The position numbers and the translations under genes were made by a program. Positions 15,201 to 26,505 of a DNA stretch of 64,000 nucleotides are shown piece by piece. Source of the stretch: Oscarella lobularis (lineage: Eukaryota > Porifera > Homoscleromorpha > Homosclerophorida > Oscarellidae); contig NC_089194.1 of the NCBI RefSeq assembly GCF_947507565.1, positions 1,488,001-1,552,000 of the forward strand. Reading direction: 5' to 3'. The notes under the pieces were generated by a model that worked only from the letters and a program-made list of their open reading frames with translations, searched no databases and was not told the DNA's origin. The stretch's first letter is position 1. The number at the start of each line of letters is the position of its first letter.

Positions 15201-18200
15201 AAGGCCAAAATTTTAAATTGAGGGCCTAATCTTTGATTCTAAAGGCCTAAATATTAAATTGAGGGCCTAATCTTGGATTCTTAACTGTAATTTAATACAG
15301 GAGAGAAGAGTTGGCCAGTCCCTTGTAATTTCACTGTAATTTATTACAGGAGAGAACAGTTGACCAGTCCCTTGTAATTTTATTGTAATTTATTACAGGT
15401 GAGAACAGTTGGCCAGTCCCTTGTAAATTAACAGTAATATAATACAGGAGAGAACAGTTGGCCAGTCCCTTGTAATTTAACTGTAATTTATTACAGGAGA
15501 GAACAGATGGCCAGTCCCTTGTAATTTAACTGTAATTTATTACAGGTGAGAACAGTTGACCAGTCCCTTGTAATTTTATTGTAATTTATTACAGGTGAGA
15601 ACAGTTGACCAGTCCCTTGTAATTTTATTGTAATTTATTACAGGTGAGAACAGTTGGCCAGTCCTTTGTAATTTAAGGCCTAAATATGAAAATGAGAGCT
15701 TAATCTTCGATTCTTAGGGCCTTAATTTTAAATTAAGGGCCTAATCTTTGATTCTTAGGGCCTAAATTTTAAATTAAGGGCCTAATCATCGATTCTAAAA
15801 GCCTAAATATGAAATTGAGGGCCTAATCTTCGATTGTTAGGGCCTAAATAAGAAATTAAGGGCCTAATCTTTGATTCTTAAGGCCTAAATATTAAATTGA
15901 GTGCCTAATTTTTGATTCTTAGGGACTAAATTTTAAATTGAGGGCCTAATCTTTGATTCTTAGGGCCTAAATTTTAAATTGAGGGCCTAATCTTCGATTC
16001 TTAGGGACTAAATTTTAAATTGAGGGCCTAATCTTCGATTCTAAAAGCCTAAATATGAAATTGAGAGCCTAATCTTTGATTCTTAGGGCCTAAATATTAA
16101 ATTGAGGGCCTAATCTTGGATTCTTAACTGTAATTTATTACAGGAGAGAAGAGTTGGCCAGTCCCTTGTAATTTCACTGTAATTTATTACAAGAGAGAAC
16201 AGTTGGTCAGTTCCTTGTAATTTCACTGTAATTTATTACAGGAGAGAAGAGTTGGCCAGTCCCTTGTAATTTAACTGTAATTTATTACAGGAGAGAACAG
16301 TTGACCAGTCCCTTGTAATTTTATTGTAATTTATTACAGGTGAGAACAGTTGGCCAGTCCCTTGTAAATTAACTGTAACATAATACAGGAGAGAACAGTT
16401 GGCCAGTCCCTTGTAATTTTATTGTAATTTATTACAGGTGAGAACAGTTGACCAGTCCCTTGTAATTTTATTGTAATTTATTACAGGTGAGAACAGTTGG
16501 TCAGTCCTTTGTAATTTAAGGCCTAAATATGAAATTGAGGGCTTAATCTTCGATTCTTAGGGCCTAAATTTTAAATTAAGGGCCTAATCTTTGATTCTTA
16601 AGGCCTAAATAATAAATTGAGCACCTAATCTTTGATTCTAAAAGCCTAAATATTAAATTGAGGGCCTAATCATCGATTCTAAAGGCCTAAATATGAAATT
16701 GAGGGCCTAATCTTTGATTCTTAGGGCCAAATATTAAATTGAGTGCCTAATTTTTGATACTTAGGGAGTAAATTTTAAATTGAGGGCCTAATCTTCGATT
16801 CTTAGGGCCTAAATATTAAATTGAGGGCCTAATCTTTGATTCTTAGGGATTAAATTTTAAATTGAGAGCCTAATCTTTGATTCTCAGGGCGTAAATATTA
16901 AATTCAGGGCCTAATCATCGATTCTAAAGGCCTAAATATGAAATTGAAGGCCTAATTTTTGATTCTTAACTGTAATTTATTACAGGAGAGAACAGTTGGC
17001 CAGTCCCTTGTAATTTTATTGTAATTTATTACAGGTGAGAACAGTTGGCCAGTCCCTTGTAATTTTACTGTAATTTATTACAGGTGAGAACAGTTGGCCA
17101 GTCCCTTGTAATTTAACTGCAATTTATTACAGGAGAGAACAGTTGGCCAGTCCCTTGTAATTTTATTGTAATTTATTACAGGTGAGAACAGTTGGCCAAT
17201 CCATTGTAATTTAACTGTAATTTATTACAGGAGAGAACAGATGGCCAGTCCCCTGTAATTTAACTGTAATTTATTACAGGTGAGAACAGTTGGCCAGTCC
17301 CTTGTCATTTAACTGTAATTTATTACAGGTGAGAACAGTTGGCCAGTCCCTTGTCATTTAAGGCCTAAATATGAAATTGAGGGCCTAATCTTTGATTCTT
17401 AGGGCCTAAATATTAAATTGAGTGCCTAATTTTTGATTCTTAGGGACTAAATTTTAAATTGAGGGCCTAATCTTTGATTCTTAGGGCCTAAATTTTAAAT
17501 TGAAGGCCTAATCTTCGATTCTTAGGGACTAAATTTTAAATTGAGGGCCTAATCTTTGATTCTTAGGGCCTAAATTTTAAATTCAGTGCCTAATCTTCGA
17601 TTCTAAAGGCCTAAATATGAAATTGAGAGCCTAATCTTTGATTCTTAGAGCCTAAATATTAAATTGAGGGCCTAATCTTTGATTCTAAAGGCCTAAATAT
17701 TAAATTGAGAGCCTAATCATCGATTCTAAAGGCCTAAATTTTAAATTGAGGGCCTAATCTTCGATTCTTAGGGCTTAAATATTAAATTGAGAGCCTAATC
17801 TTTGATTCTCAGGGCCTAAATATTAAATAGAGGTCCTAATCTTCGATTCTTAGGGCCTAAATTTTAAATTGAGGGCCTAATCATCGATTCTAAAGGCCTA
17901 AATATGAAATTGAGGGCCTAATGTTCGATTCTAAAGGCCTAAATATGAAAATGAGGTCCTAATCTTCGATTCTTAGGGCCTAAATATTAAATTGATGGCC
18001 TAATCTTCGATTCTTAGGGCATAAATATTAAATTGGGGGCCTAATCGTCGATTCTTAGGGCCTAAATTTTAAATTGAGGGCCTAATCTTTGATTCTTAAA
18101 ACTCTTCCAATTTCACTTGCCTGCCGTGCGCCTATTGCCATTTCGTCAAAATGATCCGCTGCAATAAAAGATTGAGCCATTTCCTCCAAACGACTGACCT

Positions 18201-21200
18201 CCTTAGCGTACGCCTCAACATCAACAGCCAAAGTCTGACAACAAGAGAAGAAACCCCCGCTTTTCAAACGCCACCTAATAGCAATACTTTTTACTATTCA
18301 CCCTGTGCTTCTGCAAGTATTTTTCGGCCGTATCTTCGTCCTTTCCATAGTCTTGATTGCTCGCTATTCCAGCCTTTTCGTTCATCCAAACGTCTGCTTC
18401 CGTGGCCTCAAAGTAATACTTCTGAGCGTCTAGAGACTGTTCTAGTTTCTTTTTTCGCCCTTTGGTATGAGCGAGCAAGTTTTTCCAGCTCGCCTGGAGT
18501 TCCCTGTTCTGTTGGACAATCGCGTCAGAAGCGAAATTTTTCGCAGAAACAAGTTCATTCGCGTGATCGTTAATGTCGTTAAGGCGCAGCTCATGATTGG
18601 CCAATTCCATTTCAAATGCCTAAATTTTAATAATAAGAATAAAAGCAGACAGACACAAGCACGCCATCCTTACGTTGTGGCGCTTTTGAAGATTTTGAAC
18701 GCTTGTAAGAGACGATCCGACGTCTGGCGACGCAGCGACGACGACGTGCTCGCGAATCCACTGACTTTCGTCTTCAACGTCGCGAAAGAATTGGTGAACA
18801 TCTTGAGACGCTTGCAGACGTGACCGTCGCTCCTCAACCAAATCACTCAGTCCTGAGAATCTGAAAAACGAGACCAGGGGTGGTATTGGCATTATATACG
18901 TATGCTATTTATAAAAGTGAGTGATTGACGTGTCTGTCAGACTTACTAGGTAACCGCTGCATGCTATTAGTGGAATTGAGTGATTGACGTGTACGTCAGA
19001 CGTGAATGATTGACGTTTCCGTCAGATTTACTAATTTTAGTGCTATGCACGTGCATGGTTCCCTACAGTAGAGTGCGCGAAGCGCGTGTAGCTCTTCCTT
19101 ACCTGTCTTCCAGACTCTTGAGCTGCCTTTTAATTGACTCGGCGTTGAAATGACCCCGAGCGACAAGCAAATTTCCCTGCTCCTCGAGCTGTCGCAGCAA
19201 ACGTCCTCGCAACTGAATATCGTTCTCCAGTAGCTGATGCTTCTTCAGCAGATACGTCACAGTCGAGAAATCCCGTCCCAAATCGTCGCTCCTCAAAAGG
19301 GCTTCAGTTTCGCGCAGCCAAATCTCAAAATCGTTCGTAGCGCGAGCGAACTGCTGCTGATCAGCCGCCTCGCGCAATTTCTGCCCTTTATCCGCGCAGG
19401 CGGCCGACAGCTGCCCCCAAAGGGACCCAAGCGCTTCTGCAGTCGCTCTGATGTCCGACGAAGCGTAATGCTTTGCACGGCACAACGCATTCGCCGTCTG
19501 CGCCCCCACAAGACATCGAGAAATTAATTCGAGACATTTTTTTTGGATTTACCAGTGTCATTTCGTCGATGCTGCCCTTGTTCTTCGCCAGCTCCGCTTC
19601 AAAGGCTTGATGCTTTTGAACTTTCCCGCTCAAATTCGTCGGGTCTTTGTAGGACTCGTCGAGTGCCACCTGAAGCTTTTCGTTCATCCATGCCGTCACC
19701 TAGACAACCAAATTATACTTTGATAATTAATTTAATTATTGATTAATCTCTACCTCGTCGGCGTTTCGTTTAAACTTTTGAAACGTCACCGAGTCCTGAA
19801 GTCGAAGTCTTCTCGCGGTGCACATATCCTTTACTTTCTGTCGCCGACTTAGCACACCATCTCGTCGCGCCGCAACGCTACAAAAAAACCTTCCCTTGAA
19901 AATCACGTGACAGTCTTTTTCCAATCACCTTGCAGCGTCATAGTGACCAGCATTGATCAGCTTGTGCGCTTGATCGCTTAGAGAAGCGACGCGATCTTCC
20001 TGAGCCATCACTTGCCCTTCGAATTCTTCGTGACGCTTTAGAAGATTCTCCGCCGTGTCAAGAGCAGACTAGAACAAAGAATTTTAGTCCGGACGTCGCT
20101 ATAGAAAATTGTCATTAAGCCTAATCGTTTGCGTCATAAATAAATTTCAAACTGTGCTAGAACTGGCACAGTTTTTTCATCAGCGAGAATGCGCACTATA
20201 CCCCCAAGTCTTCGTTTGCAAGGACGGCTTCCTGCGCGCCAATGAGCCCCTCCACTTGCTCCGCTTCCCGATTAAATATCTGCAATTGCAGACATTCCTG
20301 AAGCTGATCATTTCTCGCCGCCCACGCGGCTCTTAGGCCCTGTCTCTCCTGAGTTAACTGTTTCATTCTATCGCGCACTTCCGGCGCGTTTCTGCTTGCA
20401 GAAAGCATTTGCTTTCCCAGCACAAGAAGAGACTCAAATCTAAATTAGAAATGCCTTTAATCACCTTGATGAAGTCTCTGTGCATACCGTTCTTCGTGAG
20501 AGTCTAACTCGGTTTTCTTTTCCCCGTGCTTCTCAATCAGCTCTTCAGCGTGATTGGCATCCTTTGCCAGCTCATCAGCAGTCAGGGTCGCTCTCATCTC
20601 GCCAGCCCAAGAGAGCTAAACAGAGCAACTTCTAAACTAAGCAAACCTCAATGTCAATTCATTCTTACGAGGTCACGAGAGTCTGCGTGAAATTCTTGCA
20701 ACTTGTGCGCCGCTTCCAATTGAGATTTTCGCGATCCCGCCTTTGTCTTCACTTTGTCCCACATTGCTTTGATTTCAGACTGCTTTCTTGTCACCTGCTG
20801 GGAGTCACGTGGATGGGCTTGAACAACTCTACCACAAAAAGATTTTACCTTTACTTTTATAGATTATAGAACTTACTGTTGAGCTTGCCCGGATAATTTT
20901 TGCAACTTTTCCTCCACTGGCCCCAGCTCTCTTTCCAAATTCTGATGCCTCCTTTGCAACGCTTGTACGGAAGCCAAATCTTTTCCCGTGTCTTCGACGG
21001 CTAGGGAGGCGTCCTTTTCGTTTATCCACGCCTTCATTTCGTCACAAGTTTGCTGGAAAAGCTGCACACTAAAATTAAAGGCCTCGCTTTTTTATTGAAG
21101 TCGGGGTTTTTCTTAGACTTGAATACCTCTCTGCTACTTCAAGAGTTTGTTCCTTTGCTACTCTCAACTTCTGCAATTTTTCCCATCTGGGAATACATAC

Positions 21201-24200
21201 AAATAAGATTAATATGTCATCTTTTGCGCAGTGCATCCTCGAAGAATGCACGTTAATTAAGAATTTGCCTTTGATTTAATTCCTGCTGTTTCTGGCGAAT
21301 CGTTCGCGCCTGCGAATGCCTGTCTTTCACCATTTGATCAGCAACGTTGTTGATTTCCATCACTCTGATACTGTTGGTCGCCAAATCCGTTTTAAAGGTC
21401 TAGATAAAAGTGCGCTCTAATACTTCTCTACCCCCAAGTCCGAGGCACAATCGTAAACGCAGCCAGAGTGACTGTAAACGGGACTTTTAAAGCTGTTATA
21501 TCTTTCTTACGTCAAATTTCTTTCGCATCGTTTCAACGTGCTCTCTTCCCCTTCCATCTGCGTCGTCGCTAGTAGCAATAACTTCCTGAAAAACCAACGT
21601 GCAGGCTCTCTCTCCCTGATGTTCTAGACAATAACCTTGTCCGTTATCCAAGACTCCACTTCGTCACAATCGCGAAACAATTCAAACAACCGAAGTGCGT
21701 CTTCAAGATACTTTCTCCTCACCTAGAATCTCGCTAGACAAGAGTTTCTCACCACCAGGGCCCCCTTTCTCCTACCTCCGCCTGTTTCACAAGCCTGTCG
21801 TACGTAGAGTCAATTGCTTGTTGTCTACTCGCTACGTTGTGGCTATCGAAGTGCCTAGAAGGACTCTGACCTTGCTTTAGTCCAGCTAACACAAATCTTG
21901 CGACTGAACAGCTTCCTAAACTTTATTTCCTTACTTGAAAGCCTTTTAAGAGTTCTCGTAGCAGTAAGCCTTGGTTTGGAACCAGGAACAACCTTCTTCA
22001 CCGTTCTTGTCTTCTTGACTTGCACGGGAACCGTTTCCACGACTTTTTTTTGCACGGTTTTCTTTTGAACCAGCGGTGCTGTCTCGGCAACGTAGTTGGC
22101 GGGAAGATAGCCCTCTTTTCCCTGTTTATTTCTACAACAAAAGCGGTTTAATAAGCACCCCAAGTAAGGCGCAAGGATTTGCACACCTAACTTGCCACCA
22201 ATCCTTATTCGTTTTCTTGACAAGGACGAAAATCTTGAGGAAGTCAATTGCAATAGCTTTAGTTTTGTTTACGTGAACCATACCTCTCCTTTTGCCGCTG
22301 ACATGCCTTGCTGTCCTTTGTACGGGTAGTTTGCCTTTACCTGGCTCACTTTCGTCTCCTCGACGACCTCTTGCACTTTCTCGCGTTTCTGCATCTCCTC
22401 TACTTCGTATTCTTCCTCCACTTCGACTACTTCCTCGCCTCCGGCATCTCCAGTCGGCTCGGGAAGCTGAAAGCCGGTAATCTCCACCACCAAAAAATCA
22501 ACGAGGAAAAAACATCAACGTACCGTCGTTCCGCTTGTTTCGGCGACTTGCTTCGCCAAGCGTCGCAGCCTATCAATCTCCGCACCGTACGACTTTACCT
22601 CCCCCTCCAAGCGTTCGTGGCTTTGAAGTAGATTCTACAGCGACCATTCGCATTATCTCTTATGCAAGCGCTCTACATTCTAAGCAAACCTCAGCCGTGG
22701 CAAAATCACGGCCGTAGTCATCGCTAGAGACGACGGGCTCCTTTTCTTTCATCCAAGATTCGGAGTCATTCGCGTCGGCGTAATACTAAGCAAACACGCG
22801 TATCATATGCACAGAGGATAATGAAATTGGTTATACCTGTTGGGATTGGTACGCTTCATTTAGGCGAGTCTTTCGTGCTGCCGAGAGTTCTCTAAGCTTC
22901 TTCCATTTGTCTGTTAGAGAGCCAATGCGCGCTGTTATCGCTTTAGAGGCATAGTGGCTTCCGCGTTTGAGATCTTCTCCTGTTTTGCAGACAGCCTAGA
23001 AAGAGAACAATGACTGACTGATAATCAGGTGTCTGCGTAGTCTTGGCAACTGCCGATCCACTACTGCCAAGGAAGCAAACGCAAACCCGCTAATAATTAT
23101 TTACATGCAGTGCACAGTCAACTGCTGACCCGCCCAAATGTAACTTTACGCGCGGCGAAACATACGCCTGTCAATCTCTTGCCAATCACCTGTCAATCTG
23201 ACGTCACGCACGTGTCTTAACTTGTCTAATTCTAATGTGAAACATGCACCTGTCAATCACCTGTCAATCACCTGTCACACACTTGTCTACCTTATCTCAG
23301 CAAGTAACGCGGTTTTATTTGCTTGCTATCGCTTTACCTCACCTTTAAATGAGAATCTTGCCCTTGCAATTCCGCTTCCAAAGCTTCGTGCTTCTTGATC
23401 AAATGCATGACACCGACGAGATCCTTTCCGTGATCTACAGACGAAGCAACTTGTTCTTTCTCTCTAATCCACGCTTCCTCCTCCTCAACGTCGCGATAGA
23501 ACTGCTGCAGCCTCAACGAGTCGTTGAGCCGCGCTTTTCTCTGCTCAGCGGCGACACACAGCCGCTTATTGGCGGAAGACAGAGTCTCCTGTCTCTCGCG
23601 TACAAGACCAGAATCAGTCTGCTTTGAATCCGCAAATCTCTGCAGTTGGGCTTGCAGCGCTTTGACGCGCTCCCCTTGTCCCGTAATGTCGGACTCCACA
23701 ATAGAATGCTTTTGTATCAAGTCTTCTACGCCCGTCAAATGCTTGCCAAAGTCCTCAGAACGCAGTCCGTTCTAGAACAGCGCCTATCGTCTTATGTCAC
23801 GTGCGCCTAGATTTGGTCTGCTCACCTCCAATTGACCCATTTCCGAAACGCAATTATCAACGTCGGAAAGAACGGTTATCAAGTCGCGGTAGCCGGCCAA
23901 GACCTTTCGTCCCTGTTCCAATTTCGCAAGCAAAGCTTCCCACTTTTCCTGAATGCCTCTTTGTCTAGGGGTAAGAGGTAAACACTGTAACCATCCAAAG
24001 ACGTTTATAGACACCTCTTTCTGACTATTGCAGCCTGATGATATTCCTCCCCAATCAACTGATCTGCTAATTTTACCACAACTTCAATTCTCTCTTCCTA
24101 TGTATTAATTCCTTCTTATATCTCCACCGCATCTGCAGCGTCTTACTCTCGCTCTGACATCCGTGTTCACCGCTTCGTGGCGCTTCAGCGAGGCGGCAAC

Positions 24201-26289
24201 AGAGCTGGCCGTCTCGCCGTAACGCATGGCAGTCAAGACTTGATTCATGTCAACCAGCCAGGCTTCTCTGAGAGCCGCCTTGCGGTCAAATCTTGCGGCG
24301 AGTTGCTCTAACTGTTCTTGCCTGCAAAATCAATTAATTAATCTTTCAGAAAGTAACTAAAAACGCACTTTTGGAGAGCTTCTCGCAACGCAAGCTCTCT
24401 TTCGTGTTCAGCCACTTCTAGCCTGTCCCATCCCTTAGAGAAATTGGAGAGGATTAATTTTCTCTCGTTGTAATGTAAGAAATAAACCTTGTTCACGTCG
24501 GAAATGAGTTTGCCTTCAACGGGAACCCAAACCCTCCGCTTCAACGCTCTTAAATTAGTCTGAATGTTAAATAACTGCACTTCCAATTCGCCCCTTTCCG
24601 CGTATCTATAAAAAACGTTCCCTAAAGAGAACCCCCTACTTTTGGTATGACTAGCGTTTACTTGGGCGGCTTTTCCACTGTTCTATAGCGTTTGAAGTCG
24701 GTCACGAGCGCCTGGACGCCCGTTAGACGATTGGGAAACTTTCTATCTGCTAATATGACTATCGTTTTTTGTATCCACGCGAGGAGATTCGTGACCATGC
24801 GGTCGTACTCCCCCTGCATCTTATCTATCTCCAACAATTTTCCTATCACCTGAATAATGCGAAAGTTTCGCGCCAAGTGCATGCAGTTGCTTTTACAAGT
24901 CACCTTGGCAACACGTCGCCCTGCCGTTTCTTCAAATTTCATTTTGGTGAAATAGTTGTAGTAGGAAACGAGATAAGTCATGATCGATTTATCATCAGGA
25001 CGAGGAACGTTTACGTCTAATAGAAAGATCAGGAAAAAAAAGATTTGAGTCGTTTTTTTACCTTCTGCGTCAAGGAGCCTCGGAATTCCAAGCTCTCTTT
25101 CCGCAACGTCAAAAGCGAGGTTGAGATTGTGTTCAGGATTGGATTTTTTCAAGGAAGCGAAGTCAATCAGTTCTGGTCTGAAGTAAGAAACGTCAGGGCC
25201 TAATAATGAATATCTCAATTTGTTTATGGCCTACTTGTGTTTGTGGATGATGGCACAGAAAGCCAATCCATCACACCAGCTAGTAGTGAAATTCTTTACA
25301 CCTACATTCGTGTACCTAAAAGCAAAGATAATAATAATTTTAATCTAATGCTCTGATTTCACCCTTTAGTCTTTCTCTGACACCAAAGCAAGAGTGCATC
25401 TTTTGCTGATCTTATCTCCCTTGACTCATCCTAGCATATGTAAGATGATCTTAGCGTTCTTTTTATTCAAAAATTACTGAACGTACCTCTATAGAAATAT
25501 CCTGAATTTGAAATCGCAAAATTATTGTCCATAGCAAGCCGAGAATTAGTCTCTGATTGCCGTCAACAATATCATGCGCCCCAATGCTCTCTAATTTGAC
25601 CTACAGTATGTGACATTAAGTTAACCACGCCCACTTTTCATTTTTCAAAAATGCTTGCACCTTTTTACTAGATAAGAAGTCCAAGGCCTTTTGCACGTTT
25701 TCAAGTTTGTGAATTCTCAAGTTTCCTTTAGCTGAAACAAACGTATTATTTCGCGCCCAAATTATTTTTCGTTTCCTACCCATTGCACCAAGCTTTTCCC
25801 CGGAAATACTTTCCAGGAGTTTCATGAGAACGCGACCGTCTTGCAAATCAGCAAAAAGATCCCTTACAGCCATAGATTTCTATTGGCGGAAGAGTGTTCT
25901 CCGTATCAGGCAATATAGCATTACAGGATTTAGCTTATGGCGTATCTAACTAACGATCTAAGCACTGGAGTGCCCGCTCACAAAAGCGCGCCTCGGAACG
26001 TCACAGCCAAAACAAAACATGCGCGCATGCGGCGGAAACGCCCCTAAAGCGAACGGGTTTCGTAGGCAAAAAACGACAACGAAAGTACAAAATAAAGAAA
26101 CCACAGTGCATCTTTTCTAGCATGCAGCGTACGCGTAAGTTGAAAAAATTTGCGAAAATCGTATGCGCTTCGTACCGGCAGATAGGAGTTTATCCACTTC
26201 GAGAACGTCTTCTGTTGAGTTTGTACGCGCTGCGTCTGCAGCTTGAGCCGCTGCTGCTCGAAGCCCTGTTGCGGGTGCAACGAAGCCAT
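1..26289 (-). CDS. SPTBN5: beta-heavy spectrin (multi-exon, C-terminal end outside window)
   Basis: Giant actin-crosslinking protein of the apical membrane skeleton; pairs with alpha-spectrin. The ATG at 26289 opens an exon with a CH1-type stretch ([10 protein letters not shown]) that splices in frame (26175..25880 removed) to [18 protein letters not shown]. Order on the minus strand: tandem CH domains (26289-24658), about five spectrin repeats (24.6-22.5 kb), SH3 (22.4-22.0 kb), about 25 further repeats (21.9-0.2 kb), then a Lys/Glu/Arg coiled coil (202-1). N-terminal CH pair plus an SH3 near repeat 5 is the beta-heavy (Drosophila karst, human SPTBN5) layout; conventional beta-spectrins lack SH3 and alpha-spectrin lacks CH domains. 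The usual C-terminal PH domain would lie left of base 1. Roughly 60 small exons, mostly with 40-100 bp introns; two introns are swollen by minisatellite. I estimate about 3,900 residues in the window; exon joins were checked at selected points only. Confidence 0.93.
203..3734 (-). other. SPTBN5: beta-heavy spectrin: distal spectrin-repeat exons
   Basis: Clear repeats at 3720-3310 ([24 protein letters not shown]), 3277-2780 ([25 protein letters not shown]), then further exons to 228 ([27 protein letters not shown] near 400). The last repeat exon ends ...LNRETE near 262 and is followed by a short intron ending at 203. Confidence 0.88.
3780..5228. repeat. Intronic minisatellite, about 45-48 bp unit (family B, inverted orientation)
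   Basis: About 28-30 head-to-tail units fill intron 3735-5245. Each unit has an imperfect palindrome CTGTAATAAATTACAG (7-bp arms, AA centre), a TAATTACAAGGGACTGG segment, and CCAACTGTTCTCTC. Units vary by small indels; a multi-unit segment (about 4390-4540) recurs near 4660-4810 and 4850-5000, showing block-wise amplification. The same unit is found reverse-complemented in the 8.1-18.1 kb intron. Confidence 0.97.
5246..8147 (-). other. SPTBN5: beta-heavy spectrin: exon block between the two minisatellite introns
   Basis: Spectrin-repeat exons continue from [13 protein letters not shown] (exon start 8147) through [23 protein letters not shown] (near 8030) and [20 protein letters not shown] (near 7650) to FDAVSEFGQ (exon end 5246). 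The block is flanked on both sides by introns carrying the same minisatellite in opposite orientation. Confidence 0.9.
8148..18120 (-). other. 9.97-kb spectrin intron with a GC donor
   Basis: The exon upstream on the minus strand ends ...GGCGCACGGCAG at 18121 and the intron starts GCAAGTG at 18120; the acceptor is TTATTAG at 8148. Joining CAG to TCTGCG gives ...[16 protein letters not shown] in phase 0. The nearby GT (CAGGCAA/GTGAAA) would leave phase 1 and break the frame, so a GC-AG intron with the usual strong AG/GCAAGT context is the best reading. More than 98% of the intron is tandem repeat. Confidence 0.8.
8230..18100. repeat. Composite higher-order minisatellite array (families A and B alternating)
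   Basis: Family A, about 41 bp: GGCCTAAATATTAAATTGAG followed by GGCCTAATCTTTGATTCTTA, itself two GGCCTAA half-units. Family B, about 48 bp: ACTGTAATTTATTACAGG, TGAGAACAGTTGGCCAGTCC, CTTGTAATTT. A blocks: about 8249-9392, 9736-10062, 10455-10785, 11175-11626, 12117-12362, 12708-13363, 13750-14644, 15037-15285, 15676-16126, 16519-16967, 17362-18100. The ten B blocks lie between them (about 340-490 bp each). The junctions repeat almost identically (GATTCTTA/ACTGTAATT and CATTTA/AGGCCTAAATATGAAATTG), so whole A+B modules were amplified together. Confidence 0.97.
18121..21950 (-). other. SPTBN5: beta-heavy spectrin: post-SH3 spectrin-repeat exons
   Basis: Repeat signatures in the same strand and frame succession: [24 protein letters not shown] (near 21020), [21 protein letters not shown] (near 20250), [21 protein letters not shown] (near 19320), [21 protein letters not shown] (near 18380). 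The last exon ends ...MAIGARQ at 18121, next to the 10-kb minisatellite intron. Confidence 0.88.
18915..19032. repeat. Short three-copy repeat in a spectrin intron
   Basis: GAGTGATTGACGTG followed by a CGTCAGA-type segment occurs three times (about 18917, 18977, 19005). It lies in the 18893-19100 intron, away from exon sequence. Confidence 0.7.
21960..22420 (-). other. SPTBN5: beta-heavy spectrin: SH3 domain exons
   Basis: Three exons encode the SH3: [19 protein letters not shown] (near 22320), [15 protein letters not shown] (near 22220, with the ligand-groove WW) and [13 protein letters not shown] (near 22100, ALYDY-family C-terminal PxNYV). It is preceded by a Glu/Val-rich stretch and followed by a Lys/Val-rich linker (22080-21980). 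The SH3 core is intact. Confidence 0.93.
22500..24600 (-). other. SPTBN5: beta-heavy spectrin: spectrin repeats between CH2 and SH3
   Basis: Exons with repeated three-helix spectrin signatures, for example [21 protein letters not shown] (near 23480, core Trp of helix A) and [22 protein letters not shown] (near 23400, helix B). The coding length fits about five repeats of about 106 residues before the SH3, the position expected in beta-heavy spectrins. Confidence 0.85.
23160..23290. repeat. CACCTGTCAAT short repeats in a spectrin intron
   Basis: CCTGTCAATC / CACCTGTCAATC occurs at least five times between 23165 and 23275, inside the roughly 22997-23335 intron. Nothing else is recognised in this intron. 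Confidence 0.7.
24658..26289 (-). other. SPTBN5: beta-heavy spectrin: tandem CH actin-binding domain exons
   Basis: Exons encoding CH1 and CH2. CH1: [10 protein letters not shown], then [21 protein letters not shown] (around 25800), [14 protein letters not shown] (around 25700), then [21 protein letters not shown] (around 25530), all hallmark CH1 motifs. CH2: [10 protein letters not shown] (around 25400), [20 protein letters not shown] (25310-25240), FRPELIDF (around 25170), and ending with [15 protein letters not shown] (around 24960). The CH pair binds F-actin in all beta-spectrins. Confidence 0.93.
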
Positions 26290-26474
26290 CGAACTGCAGG
26301 AACCTAACGACTAAAAATAGCGCGACACCTCTCTTTTTAAAGCAAATCGCTTACTTTTTCGCCGCTTTCGACTGAGCCGAAGCTGTAGAAAGTGTCTTCT
26401 CAGAAGATGTGAAGTTATGTCACGGCCCGGATCACCAGCCTTTTCCTCGCCGACGGTGTCCCCGTATAATCCTT
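26290..26474. promoter_or_regulatory. 5' flank of the beta-heavy spectrin gene
   Basis: 185 bp between the spectrin ATG and the first segmental duplication. It must contain or adjoin the spectrin transcription start. No clear TATA box or known operator is visible. Confidence 0.4.
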
Positions 26475-26486
26475 ACTAGCTGATTT

Positions 26487-26505
26487 ACCCGTTCATCGAA
26501 CGGGT
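26487..26505. other. Hairpin at start of duplication copy 1
   Basis: ACCCGTTC-ATC-GAACGGGT: perfect 8-bp arms with a 3-nt loop, 12 bp inside the left boundary of the unit. An identical hairpin sits at 28964-28982 in copy 2. Confidence 0.8.

Noticed and set aside
1-26289. Alpha-spectrin, because of the SH3 domain
   Set aside because: The gene starts with two CH domains and the SH3 follows about five repeats; no EF-hands seen. This is the beta-heavy layout.
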